Positions 1 to 15,144 are shown, counted from the stretch's first letter. The stretch: DNA of 64,000 bases from Eucalyptus grandis (GCF_016545825.1 NC_052613.1:51504112-51568111), one strand, 5' to 3'. Program-made: numbers and translations. The notes: a model not told the origin generated them from the letters alone.

Positions 1-48
1 CAATGATGGCCAAAAGCAGTACAGTATCAACAAGGGCTCAATACATAC

Positions 49-2468
49 CACCAGCTCCTGCCCATCTATGTTAAATTTACTGAGAAGACGTAATGCACGA
101 AGAACCCCTTCAGCAGATTCAAATTCACAAAAGCCAAAGCCTTTAGGAGCTCCATTTGAGGGATCTTGAGCACGTTTCCAACTCTTGACTGGCCCACATA
201 ACTTCACAGAGTGCAACTGAATTAGATTCCATACTTGATATATAGAAGTATTATAATCTCAATGCTGGTCAATGTATCCAAATGCATTGTCAACTTACTC
301 GAAGAAGTGAAAGCATATAATCATTTTCGACAGAAGGTGCAATCTTGCCAACATAAACAGTTGTCTGAGGCTTTTCAGCAGGAGTGACAGGAACAAGAGC
401 TGGCCGAACAACCGGAGGATTGACTGGGCGAACTCCAGGAACCGGGACAGGGGGACGGGAAATAACTGGGAGCACACCTATAGGCCCAGGTGGCCGTGGA
501 GCAAATGCAGGCCGAATCATACTCGCATATGGAGAATAACTAGGAATTCCTGAAAACATAAAGAAGCATCTAGGCAAAATATATCAGCGCAACCTTACTA
601 ATACAGCAACAGTAGTTATAAACTGTACTAAGTACCCCAAAAGAAAAATCTGGAGATCAATTAAATGATGTTACCAAACATCAAAAGCAAACAGTGATGG
701 CAGCATAGGCATGGAAACTATCACCAGCTGAACAGATAACCTGAAGGAAACATCGAGCAAACAAGGTCGACTATATAAATCATGGAATAGGAAAGAGGCT
801 CACCTTATGTATCAATTCGATATCGTCGCCTTCTCAAACAATTCCAAGCACCGATTGCAGATGTTTGAGAGGATATAACATGAGACTTTACAAAGTCATT
901 AAACAAACGATGACTCTTCTTATCAAATGAGTTGAACAATAGGGAGCAATTTACTCAAAATTTCATGTAGATATGCTAGGGAGTTAAGATACCTGAATTA
1001 CTCATAATATCTCATCTTTCTTGTTCATCTAATTGTTAGCTCTCCAGTCGCATCAAAAAATAGAACAGAGAACCGGAGGGAAGTAGAGAGAAAGTTTGAT
1101 TGGAAGAGATGCAATACCTCATGATACAAGGCCAGCGAGCACAGAGTTGCTAACATGGACCGCGGCTGGTAATTCCTAAACCCATGATAGGGGAAGTACG
1201 CTTATGACTACCAGAAAGTAGCCTACTAAATTAAGATGCATAACGAGATATTTCAGCTTTAATGAAATAACTTTGCAATTTATCCAAGTAGTTTTGTCTT
1301 TCCAAATGCAAAGTCAGGAGGATTTGAGCGTAACAACAAATCGATCTAACAAAATTCATTCTAAAGGCAAGCAAAAGACCAAGCAAATTGTCCATACCAA
1401 AAAGGGAGTTGTGGATTGTAGAAGGTAGGGTCTCTAAGCAATATGAAGCCTTCCAACGTTTCTCACCATGTAATCAATCGAGAGGACACTGTAGGAAAAA
1501 AACCCGTCATCGGTACCCCTTGTCTGACAACAACACCGAATGGTCTAAAATCTCTCCCAGCCGTCCCTAGAGTTCTCTAACGGACCCAATTCATTCAGCA
1601 AATTTAAGAGCACGTTCTAAACTATTCGCGAGTCAATAGGTTTCTTTCCACTTCTGCAGATTTATGGAATGAATCCAATGTAGCCAAATATCAAAACAAC
1701 CCTCTCTTTTTACATGTTTCTACAATCTTCATGGACCATACTATCTGTAAGAATAAGCTCACCGGCTCCACCCGCCAATACATTCAGGAAACGCCTATAG
1801 CTATCTCAAATCTCATCACACATCCATAACTCGATCATCTCCCGGCAACTAACAAGGAAAAAGACAAAAACACAAAAGATGCAGCGTAAAATAGCAAACC
1901 TGCACTGAGCAACCGCCCGGCCTCATTTATAGCTCTAAACAAACACGCAGACAGAAAGAGAAAGGGAGAGAGAGAGGGAGAGGGAGAGGGGCGATAGACC
2001 CACCAGGTGGAGGCTGAGGAACGCCGGGCATGTGCGCGTATCCATTAGGCATGGGCATGTACTGTCTCAGCGCCGGGTTCGGAGGCTGACCGGGCGCCGG
2101 GACTTGATACGCCATCACAGGCGGAGGCCCCGACGGAATGACCCCGCCCGTCACCATTCCAGGCGCGGAGCTAATGCCGGGAGGCGGCAAGCCAGGGTTG
2201 TGGAAACCAAAGGCGCCGGGCAGTGGGGAGAACTGCGGCGGCCCCGCCGGCCTGAAGGACGGAGCCACAGGCGGGGCGGATATGGCGGCGCCGGAGATTG
2301 GAGGCGCGAAGGAGGGGGAGGAGCCGGAGCGGGAGGCGGAACGGGCGCCGGCGTCGGCGTCGCCGTCGGCGTCGCCATCGGCGGAGGCGGGGTGGCGGAG
2401 GAGTTATCAGATTCGGAGGGTTGGGGATTGGGGTTTAGGGTTTGAGGGGAGGACAGCGGCTCCGCCAT
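49..2468 (-). CDS. RBM25: RNA-binding protein 25 (RBM25)-like splicing factor, 5' part
   Basis: Partial gene running off the left edge. Coding exons on the minus strand are 2004-2468, 299-549 and 49-201, with donors GTGGGT, GTAAGT and GTATGT. Exon 1 encodes a Pro/Ala-rich leader. Exons 2 and 3 encode an RRM: RNP2 reads VYVGKI and RNP1 reads KGFGFCEF, followed by the ALRLL-type helix typical of RBM25. RBM25 is a nuclear U1-associated regulator of splice-site choice; the RE-rich and PWI regions would lie outside the window. Oddity: the ATG at 2468 (MAEPLSS...) opens a frame that stops at 2151, while the frame that splices in phase to exon 2 (...PPPG, phase 1) lies one base off. One base missing in the GC-rich Pro tract near 2300-2330 would repair both frame and splice phase. 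The family call is firm; the exact exon 1 protein is not. Confidence 0.85.
550..2003 (-). other. Long first intron of the RBM25-like gene
   Basis: This 1,454-bp intron has donor GTGGGT and an acceptor ending TTTTCAG. It is AT-rich with no open frame resembling a protein. A (GA)-rich purine stretch around 1955-1990 lies beside the donor. I see no mobile element inside it. Confidence 0.7.
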
Positions 2469-3522
2469 GGGAGGGGAAGCGGGAGCTCCTTCGATTTCCC
2501 CAGTGGAGAAGAAGGTGATTGATGATGAGGTTCGATTTCGATGCGGTCGATCTTTAGGTTTACTGTGAGCCCTAAGGAGGACGAAGGTGCGGTGAGGTTA
2601 TCGTCGTTACGTGCCCAACCCTCTCTCATATTTATGTGCGTGTAAACATATATATATATACATGGATAGTACCTTATGTTATTATTAATTAACTAATTAA
2701 AAATAAATTAAAACGAAACAATTTCTTCTTTCCGCCTGAGCGAGGGCGATGAAATAATCGGCGAATCCAAAAACTCGAATTCGACATGACGTGCCTATGC
2801 AGCGAAAGGGGGAAGCAAGAAAAGCATGGACGTGAACGGGCTGTGTTAACTTTAATTTAAGTATCGATAATTCGTGACTAAACCCCAAACCCTTTTCTAA
2901 TGTAAAAGAAAGGTTCGAGAAAGAAACTGACCATACTTAAAAAGTACAGTTAACGGTATATTCAAGTTCCATTAGTTCAAATTGGAGCAGAAGATCGCGT
3001 CCACTTTCGGGAGGATCGCGTCTTCCCGGTGCTTTCAAACACAGGGTCAAAAGAGCACCACTGCCGACGTGGTTTCCTTCCCTGGTAAAGATGGAAAGGA
3101 TGCTCAACCTAACATCAAACCCTCCATCGCCAATTTCCGAGAATTGAAAGTCGACGAATTTCAAATAAATACAGCATGTGACTGGAAGGAGCAATTCTTC
3201 CGGGTCCCTTGAGACCGCTACTGTAATGAATCAAAGTCATTGTTCCTACAAACGCTCAATAAAAAGGGATCAACACCTAGCCTGACTACAGTATCCTTAG
3301 CAATCTCTGATGAACTGAGATCAGCAGATTTCCTGCCAATTATGAGACCAATTGGAGGCAACGGGGTGCTACGCTGATTTCCAGGAAGCTTAAACTCTTT
3401 TTGGACCAAAAAAATAACCAGACATGGCTTCATGTGATTTAGTATCTCCCTTGGTCCAAGGAATTTGGACTTGCCAGTCAGAGATCAATATAGCACTGCT
3501 CCTATCTGGAATGAACTGGAAA
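2469..3522. other. Spacer: RBM25 promoter side and RlmN-like gene 3' flank
   Basis: This contains the upstream region of the RBM25-like gene (including a short TA repeat near 2648-2661) and the 3' flank of the RlmN-like gene. Opposed short open frames at 2937-3194 and 2982-3212 match nothing I recognise and carry no splice or family signal. The part near 3218-3522 is probably the RlmN-like 3' UTR. Confidence 0.5.
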
Positions 3523-6500
3523 TTATATGGCCGCATTTAAAGCCATTTCAAATTGCGGAGGAACACGGAGCAAAGGGGCCTCTCTGGCACCTGGCTTGCC
3601 AAGCTGACCACAGGCAGCCATCTGATCATCACCTCTGCTGAGTCGCAAGAAAACAATGCATCCTCCTTCCGCCAATATATTGCGAAACTCAACTATCTTC
3701 TCTTCGGGTGTTGGTTTAAATTTCGATCCAGAATGAGGATTGAAGGAAATGAGATTGATCTTGCAGGGGATGCCCTGAACAAGATCGATAAGCCTCTTTG
3801 CATCCTCGAAGCTGCAAATAAGCAATGTGACAGAAAATTTAGCTTTAAACATAATAGTAGCTGGTTAGGAACTCTCAACAAGCGAATCAGAATGACAAGA
3901 CAAAGGCATACCACCAAGAGACAAGCATCTTTCCTGGCTCTTAAGAAAGAAATAATTTCATGAAATGAACCTCATTATGATCACCAATGAATGCACACAG
4001 AAAGAGTCTTGAAAAATTGTCCCACTTTGCTCTCTTTCAAATCATTTTTCTCTGGCGTTGATACTCTAGAATAGTTGGATCAGCATTGCCGGAGCATGGA
4101 AGAGGTGTGTAATAGATCATAACATGAAACAGGAATCTAATAAGAGTACCTTGGATTATTCAAAAATATATCTTGGTAAATGCTCTGCCAACAATTCCCA
4201 CTACTATAATCACAAACTGACTCAAAAGTCTGCAATTTGGGGTTGGGGCCAAGATTTATATACCACATTTGATTAACCCTCAGAAATTTATTTTTTTTCC
4301 ATGAGAAACGGCAAAATTGAAATAAAAAAGAACGAGACAGTTCCCAAATAAAGGTCTTTTGTCTAGATTCTGACCTGTCATTTACTCCAGCAAGCATGAC
4401 ATATTCAAATAGAACTTTGTAGTTATTCTTGTGGCGAAGTTCTTCTCTGAGGGTCTGTAAAAGCACGCTGAGCTTATACTTCCTGTTTATAGGCATAATC
4501 CAGTTTCTAACCTGCAATATTTCCACAAAGCAATTAGTCCACCATAAGAGATGAGACGAGAATAAAAAAAAAAATGAGAGCAGGAACTCTAACTAAGAAA
4601 GAAAGAGACCTCATCAGTTGTTGCATTCAAACTAACAGCTACGGAACAGTTAGATTCATGTAAAAAACGTTTCAGCTGTGGGACAAGTCCACTGGTTGAG
4701 ACCGTGACCCTGCGTGGGCTGAAATGAAGACCTTGATCATGCACCATAATATCTGCAGCTTTTATGACATTTTCAATGTTGTGCAGCGGCTCTCCCATTC
4801 CCTGAAATTTATTCTCAGCTTAGAGTTTCAATAGACAAGCTATAAAACTCAAATACAGAGGATAGTAGTATTCCAGCTTGAGTCGTAATGTAAGCAATAC
4901 AATTTGAATAGTTCAATTCTCAAGGTTAAAGCTCACATTTGAAGAGAGAATACATATCAGATATTAGCCCCGAAAGAGCAAGTCCTATCCTTTTGCAGAG
5001 GCTACTCCATATAAAAGCTAAGACAGAGATACATCCACAACCAAGAAGCAGCAACTAATATGGGCCATAGACACCACTTATAGAAAGTGTGTCACCGCAT
5101 GATCTTAAACACCAGAAAGGACGCTTAATTTGTGTTATGAAAGGATCAGATACACGAAATTACATATCCTAGACTCACCATAAAGACAACATTTGTGATG
5201 GAACCAACTTCATCATGAAAAAGGCGGTGTGCAAATACAGCTTGATCTACAATCTCGGCTGCAGTCAGATGCCTCGTCAAACCCATCCTGGAAATGGAAC
5301 ACACTAATCACGAACTTAGATTATCAAGCTGGCATAACTTGATGAGGGTGAATATGTATTTCCATTAGGAAATTAATTTCACCTGCCAGTGAAGCAGAAC
5401 TGACAATTCATGGCACATCCCACTTGACTCGAAACACAGACAGTGTTACGACCTCTATCGCAGGGTATGATAACTGTCTCGATTAAGAGACCATCTTCCA
5501 AAGAGAACAAAATCTGCAACACCCTGTGCATTTCAAATTACTGAGATGATTCTTCAGAAACTTAACTATAGGAAGCTGCCTATATATGCTGTTGGAATGT
5601 TCATCGATCACCAAGCAATAATCTGAATGACCCTTAGCAACATATACATGGATCGTTGTTAAGGGGATTATTCAGAAAGACAATTCACCTTTTTAGTCCC
5701 ATCAGCTGCTGCACGGATCTCTTTGAAAGACAATGCCCTGAGCTCAGCACGTTCACTCAGCATCTTCTTAAAATCCTTGTTCAGACCTAAATGCAGATTG
5801 ACACTAACTTAAATTCTTCAAGGCCTAAGAATGAGAAAAAGCAAGAAGGATGCATAACACGGCCAAACAAGCCCATGGCCATCAGTCATCACATGGGTAA
5901 ACAGAGAATGAGATCAAGTCCCAAATTAACGACCAAATCAAAATGTAGCGTCGAAGAGAAAGGACTACGATACCATGCAGCTCCTCCGCAGAATGCGCCC
6001 AGATAGCGTTACCATACATGCGCTTCCAGAGCATTAAAGCCTGACCAGGTCTGTAACCTTGTGACTGGACCCATTTCTGCCGAACAAATTCGTTAATAAC
6101 TAGTTCCAGAGGTTGCGAACGAACACGAGACAAGCAACCATCTCACAAATTTCAGCGAGCTAGTACCCTCCATAAAACAGTTGAAACTTAGATACGGCAG
6201 ATGAAAGCAATGAACCACAAAATCGGGACCGCAGCTAGTCATAAGTCTAGCATCGTACGTTCAAAATCCACTGGCATTTCTCAGTGGAAAGAGAACAGAC
6301 TAAAATCAGAAGAGAGATAGCGCATACTTCGAGTTCAGCATATCTCATCCCCTTGAGCAGCACCTTCGGCCCTCGGGCGGCGATTCCGCTCCCTTCGCAG
6401 CCTCCTACGGCAACAGCAAACCGAGGCGATTACGCCGGTAACCACGGAGAACGCACGCAAAGCCCCCATTCAGTGAAATATGGTTTCTAAGTCACGGAAC

Positions 6501-6770
6501 GAGGGACGGGCGACTCGACTCACCGAGGTCGGGGCAGCCGTCGCCGGCGGAGACGAGAGGAGGAGGAGGCGGCGGAGAAGAGGAAGCGGAGGCGGAGGCG
6601 GAGGCGGAGGCGGAGCGGCGGTTGGGAAGGAAGAGAGGGAGCGAACGAGGCGGCGATGGGTTGAGCGATAGGGAGGAGGAGGAAGGGATCGGAGGATGAA
6701 GGGAGAGGAGAGAGAAGGAGGCGACGGCGGAGGTGCGGACTCGCCTCATCCACATACATCCCATCTCCAT
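3523..6770 (-). CDS. RlmN-like radical-SAM rRNA (adenine C2) methyltransferase, organellar
   Basis: Complete 9-exon gene of 460 codons. Exons: 6524-6770, 6328-6404, 5974-6076, 5689-5786, 5383-5513, 5179-5287, 4610-4801, 4375-4511 and 3523-3811; all junctions are GT-AG and keep frame. The first ~80 residues are Ser/Pro/Arg-rich with few acids, like a plastid transit peptide. The radical-SAM cluster CxxxCxxC is at Cys208/212/215, preceded by Cys201 in VCVSSQ, which matches the methyl-carrying Cys118 of E. coli RlmN. GMGEPL begins at residue 256. The C-terminal MAACGQL gives Cys432, the counterpart of Cys355. All three catalytic features are therefore present. In bacteria the enzyme makes 2-methyladenosine in 23S rRNA and some tRNAs; an organellar target here is inferred from the leader. 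The start could be the ATG at 6770 or a close in-frame one. Confidence 0.9.
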
Positions 6771-6979
6771 TTCTCTGCAGCCTCACGTCCCGCGCGACTG
6801 CCGTCATGGCTGGGCAGGGTAATAAACCCCTCTCTATTCAAAGCGCATTCCCTTTTCTTTCTTTTTTTTTTGCCTCTTTGGCTTAACATGAACAATTTTT
6901 AAACCTTAAAATCCTTCGTTGTATAAAAAACCAAAAAATTGTTCTATTTTTTTTTTTTAATTGCCATATTATTCTGTCA

Positions 6980-7168
6980 AAATTTGTCCTAAGATGATGG
7001 TACTTTCATTTACATTACTTTCTCGCTACTCTGTGAGCAAAAGAATTGAGCACGTTTGACATGGAAAAAATTGTTCTTTTTTTTTTAAATTTAAATTTGT
7101 CCTAAGACGATGGTACTTTCATTTAAATTACTTTCTTACTACTCCATGAGCAAAAGAATTAAGCACGT
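6980..7168. repeat. Two-copy tandem repeat, ~113-bp period
   Basis: The motif gtcctaagaYgatggtac recurs at 6986 and 7099, followed in both copies by tttcattta, a tactc-type stretch and caaaagaattRagcacg. The second copy is split by the adjacent SINE. Confidence 0.7.
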
Positions 7169-7372
7169 TACCATCCGTCGCGGTAACTCAGCTGAGTAAG
7201 CACTAGACTTCTATCGAAGAGGTCTAGTATTCGAAGCTCCTGCAACACAAGTTACGAGAAAGCTAGATTTGAGTCTCTTGGCGACTTACCCGGTGGTACG
7301 TGTGTATTGGCTAGCACGGGTCGCTGGTTTACCTCCAGTACGGGTTCCCCAGATCACCCAAAAAAAAAAAAA
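7168..7372 (+). mobile_element. tRNA-derived SINE with 16-bp target duplication
   Basis: The ~200-bp body starts with a tRNA-like head: an A-box-like stretch around aactcagctgagtaagcac and a B-box-like tattcgaagctcc. It ends in a poly-A run. The flanking duplication is aaaagaattaagcacg at 7152-7167 and aaaagaattgagcacg at 7369-7384, with one mismatch. The part before the tail (ggtttacctccagtacggg) resembles the tails of the other SINEs in the window. Confidence 0.75.
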
Positions 7373-8122
7373 GAATTGAGCACGCTTGACATGGAAAAAA
7401 AACAAAAAAATAGAACTAGTTGTTCACCATTGACGATTCTGTCAAATTCAGTACACCGGAACAATACGCGAATGACTAATTCGACTAACTGGAACCAAAA
7501 ACTTTTGGACCAACTGGAACCCAAAAACACTTTGATTTTCAGCGTCTTACTTCGGAGATTGGTCCGGTACGTCTTTCAACTTCGAGGGATTTGATTTCAC
7601 ACTGCAAGTCTTAGGACGAGTACGTTGCTATCTCCTCTCCTTGGCATTTAATATTAGACGTGATCTCCAAATGGTAACGTGATTAGAAGGCCTACATTTT
7701 ACTTCATGGAAACCCTTTGCCAGCTGCAGCTATCTAAGCTCTTCAGAGCAGCAGCTGCTTAATAAACTGATGCCAAAAAATTGCACAAACAAGCATGGCT
7801 ATGTCAACTCAATCTGGATCTAATTGGAAAAGTTAGACACAAGAGTAAACTTATGTAGCATCACTCTCGCAGTACACTGGGAAAATTGGTGGTGAATGTT
7901 CTGCTAGCAAAATAAACTGAAGTACAACAGGCTGGTGAAGATTTTGCATCTAGTTACAAAAGGAGTTTGTAAGTACACCACTGTCATGCAGATTCCCTAG
8001 TCTGAGCAGATTCCAACTGATTGACCTCGGAAAGTATGCCTTGTGTTCCACAGGCTGTTCAGTGTCCACAATGTGAGAAGCAAAGAAGTATCAAACGCCT
8101 TTGCATGAAAGGTGCAAGAAGA

Positions 8123-11067
8123 TCAGTCCCTGCAAACCAGAAAAAGAAAAACTCAGCAAGCTCCCTTCGTCAAAGGTTGCAGATAGTCCCCTCAATGCGT
8201 TCGCAAGTCACATTTCAAACACATCATTGTCCATTCTCACAAAATTATATATGCTAAAAAAGTTGGCTCGTTAGAAATGCAACCACCCCATATTGATATA
8301 TACCAAAATACCACCCAACTTCCTCATCATGGCATATAATTTTATAGCTAAATGGACCATGAAACCACCGATAGCTTGATTCATCCTATATTATTGAAAC
8401 TTCAATCCACAAGAGCAGTTGATACTTTTACTTTGCAAATTTTCTGCTGCCCTGCCCTATCATAAGTTACAATTTCAAAAAACTCAAATGGCTGCATCTG
8501 TTTCTTATTTCCTTCCTTTAAATGACGCCAACTGCACAATCCAGGAAGGCAAGCAAGATTCTACAAATTTTAGATAACATGCTTCCAAACAATTATACTA
8601 AACCAGATTCATAATATAATTAAGTGTGATAGAGAAAAGCCATGTGTGAGCAGAATGCGTATTTTGTGGCATTATCTACTATTTCTGCTTACTGAAGAGT
8701 TGGTATTAGTACCAGATTCACAGAATATAACCAGATGTCTTCATCAAAGAAATTTCAAGGTAAGGTCGCTCATTGTGAGCAAGTCAAACTAACATTCTCT
8801 GAATTGCATGAGCAATTATGTGCATTCAGACATGAATCCTATCCTTATAAACTTGCAATCTAGCATGCCTTCATCCAAGAGTTCGGCACCCATGGAAGGA
8901 ATATCTTCACCCCATCCATTTCAATGGCATTACCAAGGGGAAAATAAGAGAGCAAGCTTGATTTATCAGAATAAAGAAATTTGTCTACAGCAAATCTACA
9001 ATTGAACGACTTGCCTATGCTGTCAAAAATAAAAATCTCCGAGCATTTCTCCTATAAATAACATCTTCAGAATAAACACAAACTAGGGTTTACAGGTAGG
9101 CATGTCTAGTTAGGATTATCAAACCTCACAGGCTCACATGGATGTCAATCACTCGTTTCTAGACATGAAGTAAAGAAAAGAAAGATGATGTACTGCCATC
9201 ACATTGAACGAGAACGATCAGAATTCCTATACTTTCATGGGCAAAACTATACTAACCGCTACATTTAACCAATATATAACACAGCAAAGCATATGATTAA
9301 AAGAGAAGCTACTTACCAATACTTGATTAAGCCATCCCAGCCACAGGTTGCTACTTTACTTTGTTCCAGTGGATGCCACTCACACCCAATACATACCCCC
9401 TCATGACATTTCAGAGTTCTGAAGACTTTGCAACTCTTCCAGTCCCAGAACCAGCATCTACCCTCTCCATCTCCAGACATAACAAAACGACCATCTGGTG
9501 AGAAGTTAACTTGACAGGCGTAGCCAGCCACAATGTGGCCAGCAAACCTCTTCTTCTTATTGAGCTGAAATCTTTCCCTAGTGCTATAAATAAGAATCTG
9601 ATTGTCCAGACTCTGTGCTGCAAGCCAATTCGTATTTGGATGCAGCGAGATCGAGGGCATAGAATGCATATGAGGCTCACTTATATACTTAATAACCACA
9701 GGGATCCCAAATTCCCAAACACGAAGGGACTTATCATCGCTTGACGTCACAAACCTCCGGTTATCATCAACAAAGGTAATCGTATTCACCGCACCCAAAT
9801 GCTGATCATATTCCTGTGTAATCTGCCCCGTATTCATATCCCACTGAACAATCTTTTTATCGCTCATTCCCGCCAACAAAATATTCTGCTTTTCATCGTC
9901 CGGATGCAACTTAACCACATAAGGAATTTTCCCAGTGGAAAAAGTAGAGATAACCTTCCCGGTTTCAGTATCCCAATATTTGATGTTCTTATCATAACCG
10001 GCAGTCAAGAACTTAGTCCCGTCATTACAAAACGATATGTCCCTAACAGCTTTCGAATGACCCATGTAAGTCCTCATACACTTACCCGAATTGAACACGT
10101 CCCAGATCTTCACCTTAGTATCCATCCCAGCTGAGAGGATCAAGTGACCATGCTTGGGGAAGAACCTAATGGCAGACACGCCCTTGGTGTGCCCACTCCA
10201 GGTGTGCACCAATCTCTTGGGTATATAACAATGATCATTCGTTGCCTTGGCGTCCTTGGGCGGCGCGATCCACGACCTGCCCTGATAATCCCTCTCCTCT
10301 TTACCATGGAATGTGCTCTTATCGGAAACCACCTCCGCCTTCTCCCTGCCGCCCTCGCCCCTCTCCTCGCCCTTCTTCTTCGCGTACTCTTCAGCATACT
10401 TCTTCTGCTCCTCCGTCAGCTCCCCCTGCAGCCCTTCCTTCTTGCCCGCCCAGGGCGACTTCTTGTTCTTCATCAACCACGTGTCGGTCGCGGGGTTCTC
10501 GGCCTCGGCAGCGGCGGCCTCCTCCTCCTCGCCGGGGCCCTCCGCGCCCTGCCCCTCGTCTTCCTTCTTCAGCTCGATCCGCCGCCGCTTCTGCTCCTGC
10601 TGGCGGATATTGTACACCGAGATGCCGTCGTTCTGCTTGAGCGCGTCGAGGTCGCCGACGTACTCGTTCCCCGTGGAGGCGCAGGGGTCGGCGGCGTACC
10701 CGTACCTCTGGAACGTGTTGTACTGCTCGTCGAAGAGGAAGGAGCCGATGGCGGCGTCCTCGACGAAGCCGAGCTTGTGGTTGCGCATGCCCTGGGCGAT
10801 GCCGTCCTTGGCGTAGGGGTGGGCGGGGCCGCAGATTGGGGCCCATAGCTGGTCGTAGGTGGGGTTGAAGGCGACGGCGTGCTGGGACGGGTCGATGGGG
10901 CGGGCTAGGGTTTGGTTGGTCTTCGCGACGGTGAGGGCGAGCGTGGTGTCGTCAACCTTCGGGGCGGCGGATTTGGAGGGGAGGAGGCGGGGCGGCGAGG
11001 GTTCCGGCGAGGAGTGAGGGCCGAGATCACCGTCGTTATCCTCCGCGTAAGATTGCAGGAGATCCAT
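8123..11067 (-). CDS. PRP17: Pre-mRNA-processing factor 17 (CDC40/PRP17), WD40 protein
   Basis: The product of 585 residues comes from two coding exons. Exon 9317-11067 starts at [12 protein letters not shown] and carries 583 codons plus two bases. The GTAAGT donor at 9316 splits the penultimate Trp codon. A TTTGCAG acceptor ends at 8130, so the last coding exon is only G-GAC-TGA (8123-8129), giving the family ending ...IKYWD. Without splicing the frame would end one codon earlier. The N-terminal half has the conserved [10 protein letters not shown] block and a charged, Lys/Glu-rich linker. A WD40 propeller fills roughly residues 285-585 ([37 protein letters not shown]). PRP17 acts in the second catalytic step of splicing in the nucleus. 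The in-frame ATG at 11361 lies in the 5' region and is less likely. Confidence 0.93.
8130..9316 (-). other. Only coding-region intron of PRP17
   Basis: This 1,187-bp intron has donor GTAAGT and acceptor TTTGCAG. It separates the 7-nt terminal coding segment from the rest. It is AT-rich and contains no recognisable gene or mobile element. Confidence 0.8.
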
Positions 11068-11866
11068 GGGGGCGATTCGGAGAAGCAGCGCAGTGGAATT
11101 TTCCAGTGCGATTTCGGGGATTGAAGAAGAAGGAGGAAGGAGGCGGGTTCGGGATTTTTCATTTATGTTCGAGTCGGGTCTGGATCTTTTCAGTTTAGGG
11201 TCGGCCCAAGAAGGGGGATGTAGCATGTTCGGGCCGGCCCGGATCGATGTCGGATCTTGGGCTATGAATTTTTCTTGCTGGGGGCCGCCAATTTGCTGTG
11301 AAAATATTGCAGACTTTTGTAATCTGATACTCGTTAACAAGGTCATCATTTTACGACCCAAAAAAAAAGAAAAAAAACAAGTTCATCCATCATTCTTATT
11401 GCGAGGCAAGGAAATCAGCCTGACATTTCACAAATAAAGCAAATTTCTTGAACTACATTAGTGACACAAGCATCATCAACATTCATATCAGATCCTCTCA
11501 AATCTGATTTTACAATAGTAGATTTTTGGTACACATCACTACAGAACAAGCCCCTTGAAGATCATTAAGGGTTCTTCATCTTTATTCTCGGCTTTCGGGC
11601 AATCTGTGTCGCCTTAGGATGGACCGCCATCTGCTTCGTGCTGTCGCCTGTCGCATCGTTCGACCTCTAACTTGATACTTGTTAACAAGATCATTCTTAT
11701 TGTCAAGCAAGGAAATAAGCCTGACACTTCACAAATTAAACAAATTTCTTCAACTATCTCAGTGACACAAGCATCATCAACATCATATCAGATCCTCCTC
11801 GGATCTGATTTCACAATAGTAGAATTTTGGTACACATTATTACTATAACAAGCCCCTGGAAGATCA
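11068..11866. other. Spacer with PRP17 promoter and duplicated DUF936 gene end
   Basis: This contains the upstream region of PRP17 (GC-rich to about 11,290) and, from about 11,388, a second copy of the 3' end of the DUF936 gene. No other gene is seen. Confidence 0.6.
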
Positions 11867-14090
<2,224 letters not shown>

Positions 14091-15144
14091 GGGAGGGGCT
14101 TTGAAGGGTTCAAGAATTCGCCCAGAAGAGCAAGAAACCGGAAAAGGACCCAACTTTCTTGGCCTTTTTCCGGGCACGAATCGAGGGTTCGATTACAACA
14201 GCAAGAAAACGAATTCCTACCCGAGAAGTTGCAGATGAGGAGAGAGGGGTTCCGGCAGGAGGAGGGAGTGTTCGAGGGATGAACAGGGGGGAGCCGCTAA
14301 CGGTAAGGAAGGGAAGATGAGGAAGCAGAGCGTCGAATTTTTAAATTTGATTCGGGGATTGGGTTGTTTTGGAACGTTGCGGCAACGGTCATATCTTGGT
14401 GGGTCTTGTCAATCAAATCCGAGCCGTTCGTTCCTGTTTATTTTTCGTTCGGTTTTTGAATCGTGGGGAACGTAATGAGCTTGCCGCTTCCCCCACTTTG
14501 CTTAGCTTTTTTCGCTCGTGACGCAAAAGGCCATATAGTTTTATTGGAGTAAAATCACTTTAATAAATGTCCTTCATCGATGTAATTTATTCGAGAGCAA
14601 TCTTTCTTTTTTTCCCTTTGATGTCATCGTGCCTTTACATCATCTTTACAAGACATGATTTGTTGAATTCGTAAATCGGGAGGCGCTTGTTTCGCAAAGA
14701 ATTTCATAACATAAGATGATATTTTTCTTGATTATTTACTTCCTAGCATAACGTTTTTCAAGATTTAAATCTCACTTGCACAAAATGTTCTCTTTGTCAT
14801 AATTATAGTTTGTTCATGATATAAGATACCCAAGTGGTATCGAAATCCCTATCTAAAGTATCGCTTATACACGAAGTAAAATTTTTAATTCTTTTTGTCA
14901 TGCGATAGAACAACCTAAAAAGAGATGTCACAAAAAGATAAAAAATGTAAGTAATTAAGAAACTCAATCTCCCAATGCTCACTTCAAGTGAGGATGGTGC
15001 TAATTTTGCATGAGCATGCATGTGAGAAAGAATATTGAGAAAACCCATTTTTCTTTTTTAGGACCAAAAACCTTTTTCTTTACTTTCAACAAACCAAGCA
15101 CATAAAAGTCTAGAAAATTATCATTTTCAAAAGGACAAACACAC
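14091..15144. other. Upstream region of the DUF936 gene
   Basis: GC-rich 5' UTR/promoter sequence to about 14,520, then AT-rich spacer. No open frame or repeat that I recognise. Confidence 0.5.

Larger units (their letters stand above)
6771..8122. other. Spacer between the RlmN-like and PRP17 genes
   Basis: This holds the promoter side of the RlmN-like gene, a 113-bp imperfect tandem duplication (starting near 6986 and 7099), one SINE, and the 3' flank of PRP17. No further gene is seen; the short frame at 7307-7594 overlaps the SINE tail. Confidence 0.5.

Noticed and set aside
7168..7240. Possible tRNA gene
   Set aside because: The A/B-box-like head does not close a full cloverleaf by eye and is followed by a SINE body, poly-A and target duplication.
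10144..10848. 234-codon open frame on the plus strand
   Set aside because: It is antisense to the GC-rich coding part of PRP17, with Leu/Pro/Val-rich shadow composition and no motif. The minus strand carries a well-matched family protein.
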